DNA of 64,000 nt from Bombiscardovia apis. Lineage in GTDB: Bacteria; Actinomycetota; Actinomycetes; Actinomycetales; Bifidobacteriaceae. The position numbers and the translations under genes are program-made. Below, piece by piece: positions 33,294 to 42,433 of this stretch (position 1 is the first letter of the stretch; the number at the start of each line of letters is the position of its first letter). The notes under the pieces are model-generated. The model searched no databases. It was not told the origin of the DNA and saw only the letters and a list, made by a program, of their open reading frames with translations. The DNA lies in assembly GCF_033095945.1 (NCBI RefSeq), contig NZ_AP026800.1, forward strand, positions 682,001-746,000, in the 5' to 3' direction.

Positions 33294-34172
33294 CTACTGA
33301 ACAAGTGAGGTCATCTGGTTCAAATCGAGTTCAAAACTAACACCCCTGACCTCAAAGTTTGGTTGGACTTGGGTGTGCTGCATAGCCGAGCGGACGAATT
33401 CGCCAGCGATTTGCGCAGCATCAGCCAGACTGCGGCCTGCAAATACTGCACCGCAAACGGCAGAAGCAAAGGCATCGCCCGTGCCATGAATCATATAAGG
33501 CAGCTTCTCGTGCTTGAGCTCAATCCGCTGGTCAGCGCCGCCTTGGCTTGCGCAGGCCACATAGTTGCGCAAGAATCCGTCGCCGCGGTCAATGCCCTTG
33601 AGGACCACATTGCGAGCGCCCATGTCGAGCAGGGCCTGAATGCGGTCGTCGATTTGGCTTTCGCTCAAGTCTTGCCCCTCATAAGGCAGGCCTGTTAGCA
33701 GACTCACTTCGGTCAGGTTGGGCATGAGCAAGTCGGCCCCATCTACCAAGCGGGCAGTGGCCTTGCACAATTCGTCGGTATAGGTGGGATACATGGCTCC
33801 GCCGTCTCCCATTACCGGGTCTACCAAGCGCAGGGCCTTAGGATATTCCTCATACATGCGCTGAATAATGCCCACCTGCTCGGCCGAACCTAAGAAGCCA
33901 GAGTAGATGCCGTTGAGCTCCACGCCCTCCTGGGCCCAAGCATCTAAATATCCGGGCAGCATCTCGGTCGTGTCGTGGAAAGTGTAGTGCTCAAACTTGG
34001 TGTGGGCGCTAAAGAGTGCGGTCGGCACCGGGCACACGTCGCATCCAGCGGCCGAAAGTATGGGAATAGCGGCGGTTAGGGAACACTTGCCGTAGCCGCA
34101 CATGTCGTGGACTGCTGCCACGCGGGGAATGTAGTGTGCATCGCGATGATATAGCTGTACGTCGTCTGTCAT
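33294..34172 (-). CDS. pdxY: Pyridoxal/pyridoxamine kinase
   Basis: A 292-residue ribokinase-superfamily kinase making pyridoxal 5'-phosphate in vitamin B6 salvage. Seen: VHDMCGYGKCSLTAAIPIL near residue 20, ALFSAHTKFEHYTFHD, VDPVMGDGGAMYPTY (the DPVMGD motif), LLMPNLTEVSLLTG and, near residue 225, MIHGTGDAFASAV with the catalytic Asp. AGGAC precedes the ATG. Confidence 0.88.
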   Translation of the reverse strand: MTDDVQLYHRDAHYIPRVAAVHDMCGYGKCSLTAAIPILSAAGCDVCPVPTALFSAHTKFEHYTFHDTTEMLPGYLDAWAQEGVELNGIYSGFLGSAEQVGIIQRMYEEYPKALRLVDPVMGDGGAMYPTYTDELCKATARLVDGADLLMPNLTEVSLLTGLPYEGQDLSESQIDDRIQALLDMGARNVVLKGIDRGDGFLRNYVACASQGGADQRIELKHEKLPYMIHGTGDAFASAVCGAVFAGRSLADAAQIAGEFVRSAMQHTQVQPNFEVRGVSFELDLNQMTSLVQ

Positions 34173-34256
34173 GACTGTCCTTATAATTGCAAAATCTACG
34201 CCTACTTGAGCTTGTGGCTCCTGTTGAATTGACTTTACCGCGCTGCCGGGGCAACA

Positions 34257-34919
34257 CTACTGTGCCGATTGAGCCCAACCAGAAATTAGCGCGTGTAGAC
34301 CCTTGCGATAGCTCACTTCGATAACGGAATCTAGTTCCATTAGTGGACTCATGAAAGTTGCTAAGGCAGGGTATTGTTCTGAAAGATGATTGATGAGGTC
34401 TGTATCAACTTCTCCACCCGCTGATTTAGTGGGTGGTTCTACTTGAGCAATTGCAGCGCCTAAGGTTAAACACGCCAAACTGTTAAACATTAAAATTGTG
34501 TCTGTGCCCACCTGCAAGCCGTGCTCTTGAAGTTTGTCGAGCCAGTCTCTGACCATAACTTGAGATTGCTGAGTATTGATTGAACGGGTCGCCATAAGAG
34601 GAATGGCATTAGGATGTGTGAGGATGGTTTTGTAAACTTCCAGTACTACGCTTTCTAAACCATCTTGCCAACTCATGTTGTTAGTAATATGGCTGATATG
34701 CGTAGCAGACTTCCAGATGAGTTCCACAACGCCGTCGAGCAGGGCTGCTTTGTTGGGAATGTGGCGGTAGATTGCAGTTTGGGAAACGCCCATTTGTTGA
34801 CCCAAAGCGCGCAAGTTCAGAGCTTCTAATCCATTAGTATCAATCAGATACAAGGCCGATTTCAGGATGTATTCGCGGTTGAGCACCGTCTTAGTGGGTG
34901 CTTTGGGCTGAGCTGTCAT
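34257..34919 (-). CDS. TetR family repressor next to an ABC efflux system
   Basis: A 220-residue protein from ATG 34919 (MTAQPKAPTKTVLNREYIL), where GGAAGGAAC is a good SD; longer starts lack one. The helix-turn-helix is LNLRALGQQMGVSQTAIYRHI near residues 40-60. The C-terminal domain resembles the TetR_C class seen in regulators of drug transporters. It is divergent from the ABC ATPase/permease pair and most likely represses it. Confidence 0.85.
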   Translation of the reverse strand: MTAQPKAPTKTVLNREYILKSALYLIDTNGLEALNLRALGQQMGVSQTAIYRHIPNKAALLDGVVELIWKSATHISHITNNMSWQDGLESVVLEVYKTILTHPNAIPLMATRSINTQQSQVMVRDWLDKLQEHGLQVGTDTILMFNSLACLTLGAAIAQVEPPTKSAGGEVDTDLINHLSEQYPALATFMSPLMELDSVIEVSYRKGLHALISGWAQSAQ

Positions 34920-35008
34920 TGCTGTTCCTTCCGCTGTGCTTCTCTTTTGAATAATACCGCGGAACCCAGCCATGAATGCTTTTGTATCTAAGGAACGCCT
35001 TTTTGCTC

Positions 35009-35024
35009 TCATCCTGAAGGATGA
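35009..35024. promoter_or_regulatory. Candidate TetR operator
   Basis: TCATCC - TGAA - GGATGA is a short perfect inverted repeat in the gap between the divergent TetR gene and the ABC operon. The size fits a TetR site; the link is by position only. Confidence 0.4.
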
Positions 35025-35160
35025 CGGGCGCAACGGAGATAGGGCTTACGCGTTCAAAAGTTCAGTCTTGAGCATGATGACTTGAGGCTCAGCGATTGGA
35101 TAGATTCAGACTATGACGCGTGAGACCCAGCTTGCGCACTGGATTTATAAGGGGATTGAC

Positions 35161-36066
35161 ATGACCTACCTACCCGGAAGTCAAGAACAAGTAGCAGCCG
35201 GTTTTGCGGGCTTGGCTCCGCCGCAGCCCGTTGATGGTACTGCCGTCCAAGCTGTGAGTTTGGTCAAGGATTACGGCAAGGGAGAGAACCTAGTCCACGC
35301 GCTGCGCGGGGTAGACGTGGCCTTCCAACGTGGGCGGTTCACCGCCATTATGGGTCCTTCCGGCTCAGGCAAGTCCACGCTCATGCACACCTTGGCAGGC
35401 TTGGATTCAGCGACTTCGGGCCGCGTCTTGCTCTATGGCGTTGACGAAGCAGGTCAGGGTGGTTCCCACAAGCGCTCGAACCAAGCCAACCCGACAAATC
35501 TGCACTCTTTCGTAGACATCACCAAGCTCAACGACAACCAGCTGACCTTGCTGCGCCGTCATTCGATTGGCTTTATCTTCCAATCCTTTAACTTGTTGCC
35601 CATGTTTACGGCAGAGCAAAACATCTTGATGCCGCTGACCTTGGCAGGTACTAAGCCTGACCGTGAATGGCTCAACTTGCTTACTAAGACGCTGGGCTTG
35701 GATGGTCGTTTGAATCACCGTCCCAGCGAGCTTTCCGGTGGCCAGCAGCAGCGCGTGGCCATAGCCCGAGCGCTCATCTCCAAACCAGCTATCGTCTTTG
35801 CGGACGAACCCACTGGCAATCTGGACTCGGTTTCATCGGCTGAGGTGTTGAGCTTTCTCAAGCGTTCCGTGCGCGAGCTGGGGCAGAGCGTCATTATGGT
35901 CACTCACGACGCGGTTGCTGCCTCCTATGCGGACCGGGCCATCGTGTTTGCAGACGGCAGGATTGTGGCCGACGAAAGTCAGCCGAGTGCCGAGCGCATG
36001 AGTGAACTGCTCACCCGCCAAGCTGAAATGGTAGCGGCCGGCAGCTTTGCGGACCAGGCTCGCTGA
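35161..36066 (+). CDS. ABC transporter ATPase (MacB/LolD type)
   Basis: A 301-residue ATPase. ATG 35161 has AAGGGGA at the right distance, so I prefer it to the ATG at 35113. Walker A is GPSGSGKSTLMH near residue 74, Q-loop FIFQSFNLLP, signature LSGGQQQRVAIARAL, Walker B IVFADEPTGNLD and H-loop VMVTHD. A 35-residue insert after the Walker A domain is unusual for the group. Partner of the FtsX-like permease 20 bases downstream. Confidence 0.93.
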   Translation: MTYLPGSQEQVAAGFAGLAPPQPVDGTAVQAVSLVKDYGKGENLVHALRGVDVAFQRGRFTAIMGPSGSGKSTLMHTLAGLDSATSGRVLLYGVDEAGQGGSHKRSNQANPTNLHSFVDITKLNDNQLTLLRRHSIGFIFQSFNLLPMFTAEQNILMPLTLAGTKPDREWLNLLTKTLGLDGRLNHRPSELSGGQQQRVAIARALISKPAIVFADEPTGNLDSVSSAEVLSFLKRSVRELGQSVIMVTHDAVAASYADRAIVFADGRIVADESQPSAERMSELLTRQAEMVAAGSFADQAR

Positions 36067-36086
36067 GCCCAGAGGAGGAACTCATT

Positions 36087-38732
36087 ATGTGGTCAGTATC
36101 TTGGAAAATGATGAAACGCGACGGGCGCATGCTAGTTCCCGCCGGCATCGCCATCTTGGTTGGCACGCTTTTTATAGCTGCCACCTTCCTCTTTGCCAAC
36201 ACTATGGACGTGTCTATCCGAAAGCAGGTCTCTTCGTCTTTTGGGCAGGCCAACTATGCTATTTCTCCCAAGGATGATGCCAACGACGAAGCCTCAAGCG
36301 CTACAACGGTCAAGGATTTTCATCTCCAACAAATCCGTGCTCTCAAGGGCGTGAATGGAGCTAGGGCGCAAGTATACGCACCTGTTGAGCTCACGTCTGT
36401 CTCTGCCAATAAGCATACAAATTCGGCTGGCATCGCCATGAGCCAGCCCGATTCGATTATGCCTATGCCTGTGGTGGAAGGGCATTGGCCCCAGGGTGAG
36501 TCCGAAATTGCCGTACCCAAGCAGGCTGCACAGCGGCTGAATCTCAAGTTGGGAGACGAAGTTAGCGTTAACGCTGGCAGGGGTGGCCAAAGTGGCTCTG
36601 ACGGTAGTGACAGCCTTCGCCTTAAGTTGGTAGGCCTCAACGAAGATAAGGATGGTGCCTACTCTTACTACGGCGGTGCCAGCGTGATGAGTGAAGGCGC
36701 TATGGCTCAGCTCATGGGTGCGCCCAGTGCGAGCGGTATTGACAGTTATCCCGCGCCATACATCTACCTTTCTATCGATGACGCGCAGGCAGGCCAAGAG
36801 ACCTTAGATCAGATTCGTGCAAAACTGCCTAAGGGTTTCCAATTGCAGACCCGTGCTGCATTTGAGGATAGCCAGATTAAGGAAATGAGTGGTCAGACCA
36901 ATATTATGACTACCTTCCTGCTTAGCTTCGGTATCCTAGCTATGTTTGTGGCGGCGCTGGTAATTGCGAACACTTTCCAAGTGATGGTCGCTCGCCAACG
37001 GCGCACTCTGGCCCTCTTACGTACGATTGGCGCTAAGAAGGGGCAGGTGAGGGCTTCGGTGCTGATGCAGTCTGGCATTTTGGGCCTCATTGCCTCCTCA
37101 CTTGGTGCGGCTGGCGCGATTGGCTTGATGATGGCAGCCCACGGTTTGGGTCTGAGAATTGGCGCGCTGACTCTGGAAGTTATGGTAACGCCGCCGGTTA
37201 TTGTGGTTCCCATCGTCTTTGGTACTGCTATGACGATGATTGCTTCGCTCAGTTCGGCGGCGGCAGCTACTCGCGTAACGCCTTTGGAAGCCTTGCGCCC
37301 GGCCGAAGTGAGTGACAGCAGTAAGCGTAGTGGGAAGATTCGCTTGGCCTTGGCCTGCATCATGATGGTTATCGGCGCTGCTATGGCCGCTTGGATTGTC
37401 TATCAAGCTGTGCAGGATTCGCGTGGTGTGAAGGGTACGATGGTTGCCGAAAATGGTGATTCGGCTTTGGGCATTGCTGTTGCTGGTGTGGCCCTGTTCT
37501 TTATCGGAGCGCTCCTGTGTGCCAATCGCTGGATTCCTTGGATGCTTAAGGGTATCGGTGCTCTGGTGGCCCATATCGGCCCATCATCGAAGGTGGCAGT
37601 AGGCAATATTTCGCGCAATCCAGCCCGCGTGGCAGCTACCGGTACGGCTCTGCTTATTGGCGTTACTCTGGTTGCCTGCTTGGGCACGGGTGCCACATCT
37701 GCCAAGCAAACTATGGCTACAGCTCTCGATACACGCTATAGCGTCGATGTGGAGATTTCCCTAAACCAAGAAGACGTCAGCGGCCTAGAGAAGGTCCGTA
37801 AGGTAAAGGGCGTCAAGGCTGCTGAACTGGTGCCGGTTTATCAGGGGGCTGTCGGTTCAGGTAAAACTGCCGAAGACAATGCGCAAAAAGATTACATTGC
37901 TATCTTTGCGCTCAAGGCGGGCCAGTCCGAACGTCTGATGAATGTGTCGCAAGAATCGCTCATGTCAGGCGGCTCCAAGTTGGTCATGCCTAAAGGTCAA
38001 GTCGGAGATAAAGCCGTGGTAAAGGCAGGTCAAACCGTCTCCGTAGTGCACTACGATGACGGCACTGTAACGGCGACGGGCCACTCCTTCCAAGTTGCGG
38101 CTGGTTCATACAACGGGCTGGGTGGAGATGCAGGAAGCTATGGCATCGCACTGGTGGATCAGAGCGCTAGCTTAGGCAAGCCTGACCGCTATGAGATTTG
38201 GATCAAGTCTGACGGTAGCCAGCCGGTGGGCAGCTTTACGGAAGATATTCGCGAGGCTATGAGTTCAACTCCAGACGCTATGGTTTCGGGCGGTATCGCT
38301 ATGAAAGCTACCTACGAGCAGATTATTAACATCTTCTTGCTCATCATGGTGGCCCTGCTAGCAGTGGCGGTAATTATCGCACTGATTGGCGTGGCGAACA
38401 CCCTCTCCCTCTCGGTGATTGAGCGTACCAAAGAGTCGGCTACCTTGCGCGCAATCGGTATGACCAAGCGTCAGCTCAAGCGTTCCCTCTCGGTTGAGGC
38501 CCTGCTCATTGCGGTAGGTTCGACTCTGGCAGGTCTCGCTTTGGGTACGATCTTTGGCTGGATTGGTGCTTACATCGTCTTTGAATCTCTGGGGAAGGTG
38601 TCTCTGCCCTTGGATTGGAACATGTATGCCATGATTCTTGTGGTCGCGGTTATTGCCGCTCTGCTGGCTAGCGTCTTGCCAGCCCGACGCGCCACCAAGA
38701 CCCCACCGGTGGAGGCACTAGCGGAAGCCTAA
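36087..38732 (+). CDS. FtsX-like ABC permease, efflux or peptide-response type
   Basis: An 881-residue permease with GAGGAGG before ATG. One helix near residue 20-40, a large outside domain (about 45-265), three helices (about 275-400), a pair near 430-490, a second outside domain (about 540-740), and three C-terminal helices. Two FtsX domains are seen (LLSFGILAMFVAALVIANTF and LLIMVALLAVAVIIALIGVA), each followed by the R-x-(L/I)-G-(A/M)-x-K-x-Q loop (RTIGAKKGQ, RAIGMTKRQ). Such permeases export drugs, peptides or lipoproteins; the TetR gene points to export of a small inducer. Confidence 0.9.
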   Translation: MWSVSWKMMKRDGRMLVPAGIAILVGTLFIAATFLFANTMDVSIRKQVSSSFGQANYAISPKDDANDEASSATTVKDFHLQQIRALKGVNGARAQVYAPVELTSVSANKHTNSAGIAMSQPDSIMPMPVVEGHWPQGESEIAVPKQAAQRLNLKLGDEVSVNAGRGGQSGSDGSDSLRLKLVGLNEDKDGAYSYYGGASVMSEGAMAQLMGAPSASGIDSYPAPYIYLSIDDAQAGQETLDQIRAKLPKGFQLQTRAAFEDSQIKEMSGQTNIMTTFLLSFGILAMFVAALVIANTFQVMVARQRRTLALLRTIGAKKGQVRASVLMQSGILGLIASSLGAAGAIGLMMAAHGLGLRIGALTLEVMVTPPVIVVPIVFGTAMTMIASLSSAAAATRVTPLEALRPAEVSDSSKRSGKIRLALACIMMVIGAAMAAWIVYQAVQDSRGVKGTMVAENGDSALGIAVAGVALFFIGALLCANRWIPWMLKGIGALVAHIGPSSKVAVGNISRNPARVAATGTALLIGVTLVACLGTGATSAKQTMATALDTRYSVDVEISLNQEDVSGLEKVRKVKGVKAAELVPVYQGAVGSGKTAEDNAQKDYIAIFALKAGQSERLMNVSQESLMSGGSKLVMPKGQVGDKAVVKAGQTVSVVHYDDGTVTATGHSFQVAAGSYNGLGGDAGSYGIALVDQSASLGKPDRYEIWIKSDGSQPVGSFTEDIREAMSSTPDAMVSGGIAMKATYEQIINIFLLIMVALLAVAVIIALIGVANTLSLSVIERTKESATLRAIGMTKRQLKRSLSVEALLIAVGSTLAGLALGTIFGWIGAYIVFESLGKVSLPLDWNMYAMILVVAVIAALLASVLPARRATKTPPVEALAEA

Positions 38733-38760
38733 CGAATCCGAGCTGATTGGCTACAGCAAT

Positions 38761-38806
38761 AGTTTTGGGCCTGTATCTGGCGGTATGCAGATACAGGTCC
38801 AAAACT
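38761..38806. terminator. Bidirectional terminator between the ABC permease and the response regulator
   Basis: AGTTTTGG-G-CCTGTATCTG pairs with CAGATACAGG-T-CCAAAACT, a stem of about 18 pairs with one wobble and an 8-base loop, between two convergent genes. Confidence 0.85.
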
Positions 38807-38837
38807 ATTCGTCTATTTGGCGAACTTGTGTTTGCCT

Positions 38838-39632
38838 CTAGACTAGCTTGTTGTCGTAAGCAAATACGACGGCTTGCACGCGGTCGCGGGCGTGGATTTT
38901 CTGCAAGATGTGCGCCACATGCGTTTTCACAGTGGGCAGGGAAATAAAGAGCTTGTCAGCAATTTCTTGGTTGGACAAACCGTGGGCAATTTCCACTAAG
39001 ACTTCCAACTCGCGCTCGGTTAGCTCTTCCAATTCGGGGTCGTGATAATCGCTGGCCGTGTGCTGAGCGCCAGGAGTGGTGGAGGAGACCCCAGCTTCGG
39101 CACTTTGGCCCACTGTCTGCTTGCCGGAATTGGCTTGGGCCATGTGCTCAATCAGGCGCTTAGTCGCTGAAGGAGCGATAATGGCGTTGCCTTGGAAAAC
39201 CGTGCGAATCGAAGCTAAAAGTGTTTCAGGTTCGGTATCTTTGAGCAGGAATCCAGAGGCTCCGGCGCCGATGGCAGCCATCACGTATTCGTCGAGGTCG
39301 AATGTTGTTAAAATAATAACGTGCGTTAAGCTCCGGCAGTCCGCTTCACCGAAGGCGTCGGATTGGCTGGGGGTGAGCTGCGAGATGCGCCGGGTGGCTT
39401 CCAAGCCGTCCATGCCGGGCATACGCACGTCCATCAATACAACGTCGGGCTTAAGCTCCTGAACTAGCTGGACTGCCTGCTCGCCTTGAGAAGCTTGGCC
39501 GACTACTTCCATGTCGTCTTGGGAGCCGATGACCATGGCAAAGCCAGCCCGCACTAGCTCTTGATCGTCGGCAATGACCACGCGAATTGGCCTGCCTGCT
39601 TCGTGTTCGCCCACCTTCAAGCCCACTTCCAT
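38838..39632 (-). CDS. NarL/LuxR family response regulator
   Basis: A 264-residue regulator. The receiver domain has VVIADDQELVRAGF, phospho-acceptor VVLMDVRMPG (Asp near residue 66), ILTTFDLDEYV and FLLKDTEPE (conserved Lys). A linker of about 40 residues rich in Ser/Gln/Thr and an insert (TPSQSDAFGEADCRSL) in the receiver are longer than usual. The C-terminal helix-turn-helix is LTERELEVLVEIAHGLSNQE..IADKLFISLPTVKTHV. It forms a two-component pair with the histidine kinase 82 bases upstream; targets unknown. Confidence 0.92.
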   Translation of the reverse strand: MEVGLKVGEHEAGRPIRVVIADDQELVRAGFAMVIGSQDDMEVVGQASQGEQAVQLVQELKPDVVLMDVRMPGMDGLEATRRISQLTPSQSDAFGEADCRSLTHVIILTTFDLDEYVMAAIGAGASGFLLKDTEPETLLASIRTVFQGNAIIAPSATKRLIEHMAQANSGKQTVGQSAEAGVSSTTPGAQHTASDYHDPELEELTERELEVLVEIAHGLSNQEIADKLFISLPTVKTHVAHILQKIHARDRVQAVVFAYDNKLV

Positions 39633-39714
39633 CTTGATTGCTTACTGCCCATGCTAACCGAGCGCGTCTACAGTTTCAGGTGATTGCTCACAACTCTAGA
39701 CAAGAGTAAACTTG

Positions 39715-42270
39715 TTAGGCAACTTCAACGGGATGGAGCTGGAGGTCTGATTCATTGTCTGCGTTCCTGCGCTCAGCGTCGGACCTGCCACTCTGGCGCA
39801 AGATGTCGAGCAGCTGACGCATGCGGGCTAGTGCAGCCCGCCCTTCTCGCCCGATTGTTTCAAAAGACTGGTCCACAGCAGTTGGATCTGGGCCAGATCC
39901 CTGCCTCTGCGCCTTTTGAATTATTGCGATACCCGCATCGGCCCTAGCGATAACTTGGTTGAGAGTGGCGCTCACCTCTGCTTGGATTTCGGCACCAATA
40001 CGGGCGCGCTCAGCATTAGCGGCCAACCGCTGCTGTTGGGCTTCACCCTGGCGCAGGGCTTCTTCTCGTTCCTTTTGGAGGAGCAGACTAGAGCCAGATG
40101 CTCGCCGCCATAGGCCCAAGACCAGGGCGCAAGCGCAGGTAATGGCTGTTGCCGAAAGGAGAACAGCCGCCGCTTCCTTGGGAGAGGTTGTTTCCGTGAT
40201 CATCGGCCCCGGTCGAATGCCTAGAACCCAAGCCAAAAGGCTAGGGGAGCCATATTTGATTTCGCAGCGCAGGCGCACAAATATCAGACCCAGTTCTCCT
40301 ACTATCGTGAGCGGCACCCATATACGTGTTTTACCGCGCCCGTAAGCGGTAGCTGAATAAATTGAGACCAAAATGAGCGTATTGGCAGTGCTTAGCCACG
40401 GTACCGCTACGAGTTCAACCGTTGCTACTACAGCCAGTATGGCGGCGCTGAGGTTGGGCAGGCGGCGGCGGAACATGAGGGGTAGGGCAATGCAGATAGT
40501 TTCGATAACGACTGCCGGTAGGGGAATGGTGCTACCTTGCGGCCAGATATTTTGATCAAGTGTGAAGAAGGTCTCGTCTGAAACCGTTAGTAGTAGGAGG
40601 AAGGGCAGTATGAGCAGGGAATCGACGAGTAGGTAGTGCTTAGCTGTCCAGCCGGATAAGCGCTCAATACGGTTGAGCTTAAAGGCTGACGCATCATTAT
40701 TGCTTGTATTCAAGCCTGCTGCGGCTGCTACCGGCTCTTCATGCTTGCCGGCGGGCGCCTGATCCGCTTGCTGTCGGTGCTGCTGTTGGTTCGCGGTCGC
40801 AGTGGGCTGTACTATTCCTAGAGGAAGCGTGGCATCGACGCAAAAACCGCCCCCCAGTTGCGGTCCGGCTTGGAGGCAACCGCCAATAGAGCTCAAGCGT
40901 TCTCGCATACCTACTAGCCCGTAGCCGTGGTGGTTGGGTGACTCTAACTGTTGGGCAGCACCCCGTCCGTCGTCGTTAATAGTTATGCGTAAGTTATCTG
41001 CTGACCAGCGCTCGCTAATAATTGCGTGCGCTTGCGGTCCTGCATGCTTGCGGATGTTGGAGAGTGCTTCCTGCACGCAGCGGTAAGCCACCAAAGAGGC
41101 GCCCGCGCTCAATTCCGCAGGCTCGGGAGTGCCTTCTATAGTGTGTTCTAACGTCAAATCGGGGCTGACCGAGCGAGCTTGGTGAATTAAGTCACCAATA
41201 TTTCGATAATCAGTGGTCTGGTAATCGTTAGAAACGCTAGCGGTGTTGGTTTTACTGGCAGCTGTTCTCTCGTGGGCGCTTTCTAAAGATATTTGCTCGC
41301 TGGCAGTATTGGTAGCGTTTACGACTGGTTGAGCGGGGCGAGGTTCTTGCTTAAGCGGTTCATCGGCCGAAAAAGACCCAAAGAGCTTGTCCATATCGCG
41401 CAGGGCACGGCCAGCTTCATGACGGATAGTTTCCATGACCTGTAAGGCAACTGACGCATTCTTGCTGCCCGCATAGCGCCCAGCATCCGACTGGACGATG
41501 ACGATAGAGAGGGTGTGAGCCACCACGTCGTGCATGTCGCGAGCTATGCGTGCTCGTTCAGCAGAGGCTGCCAACTGAGCTTGCTCCTGCTGGCGATAGG
41601 CTATAGCTGCATTGCGCTCGCGCATAGCAGTAACCGCCTGCTTGCGGGAACGATTCCAAAAGGCCAAGAAAATGATGAGCAGCAGAAAAGTGCCGAAGGA
41701 AAGGATATTAATGCCGAAGTTAAGGGCAATGTCTGGCCCGCAGACTTCGAGCAGGGATTCGCCTTGGCTAGGCCTACAAACTATGGACTCGATTTCTCCA
41801 AGTTTGACGCTCGGCGAGGGCTTGGACCAACGGCTGAGCGGCCCAAGATTGTTAACCGAGCTGTAGAGTGAGGCTTCTATCAACACCAGCCCCGCTGCCA
41901 TCAAAACGTAGCGTTTGCTGTGCTTGCGATTGCCATAGACCAGCACCGAGTAGAGCATAATGAGGCCAATAGCATCAGACAAAATAAGCACGGGGCCTAT
42001 AAGCAGCTGAATTACGCAAATGACCACGAAGCAAGTTGCCGCTATATCTGGCCAACGGCGGCGGATAATGAGAGGAAATCCCAATAAGATACTAAATGCA
42101 AGCGCAAGATTGTGGCTGCTCGCAAAGATAAAGCCGTCGCCCATAATAGGGGCGTCAGAATAAGCTGATAGCACCCAAGTCATCACTATCGCCAAAAGGG
42201 TGTCGCGCACCAGCAAGTGGCGGTTCCACCAGTCCGCCAGCTTGCCCCACCATACTTTTAGCGTTCTCAT
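39715..42270 (-). CDS. Histidine kinase with a second, degenerate kinase module fused to it
   Basis: An 851-residue membrane protein built as two sensor-kinase halves. The first has about five helices (20-205), a HisKA_3 domain with ERARIARDMHDVVAHTLS (His near residue 247) and an ATPase domain (385-485: NIRKHA, NDDGRG, GYGLVGMRERL). After a Gln-rich linker a second set of helices (about 530-720) leads to ERARIGAEIQAEVSATLNQV, clearly homologous to the H-box but with Gln in place of His; no second ATPase domain follows. The second half may be a sensor or dimer partner without own catalysis. It pairs with the downstream response regulator. Confidence 0.9.
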   Translation of the reverse strand: MRTLKVWWGKLADWWNRHLLVRDTLLAIVMTWVLSAYSDAPIMGDGFIFASSHNLALAFSILLGFPLIIRRRWPDIAATCFVVICVIQLLIGPVLILSDAIGLIMLYSVLVYGNRKHSKRYVLMAAGLVLIEASLYSSVNNLGPLSRWSKPSPSVKLGEIESIVCRPSQGESLLEVCGPDIALNFGINILSFGTFLLLIIFLAFWNRSRKQAVTAMRERNAAIAYRQQEQAQLAASAERARIARDMHDVVAHTLSIVIVQSDAGRYAGSKNASVALQVMETIRHEAGRALRDMDKLFGSFSADEPLKQEPRPAQPVVNATNTASEQISLESAHERTAASKTNTASVSNDYQTTDYRNIGDLIHQARSVSPDLTLEHTIEGTPEPAELSAGASLVAYRCVQEALSNIRKHAGPQAHAIISERWSADNLRITINDDGRGAAQQLESPNHHGYGLVGMRERLSSIGGCLQAGPQLGGGFCVDATLPLGIVQPTATANQQQHRQQADQAPAGKHEEPVAAAAGLNTSNNDASAFKLNRIERLSGWTAKHYLLVDSLLILPFLLLLTVSDETFFTLDQNIWPQGSTIPLPAVVIETICIALPLMFRRRLPNLSAAILAVVATVELVAVPWLSTANTLILVSIYSATAYGRGKTRIWVPLTIVGELGLIFVRLRCEIKYGSPSLLAWVLGIRPGPMITETTSPKEAAAVLLSATAITCACALVLGLWRRASGSSLLLQKEREEALRQGEAQQQRLAANAERARIGAEIQAEVSATLNQVIARADAGIAIIQKAQRQGSGPDPTAVDQSFETIGREGRAALARMRQLLDILRQSGRSDAERRNADNESDLQLHPVEVA

Positions 42271-42433
42271 GAATCTAAGCCTAGCTTGACCCCAGCCGAG
42301 AGCGCCCTAAGTCTTGAGGATGATTATACGGTGCGCCGCGCGGTTCAAACTGCCCAACTAGTGGACACTGGCGAGCGCGAGGCGGAGAAAACGTGCATAA
42401 TAAAGAGCAACGCATGCCAGTAAAAGGAGCCTC

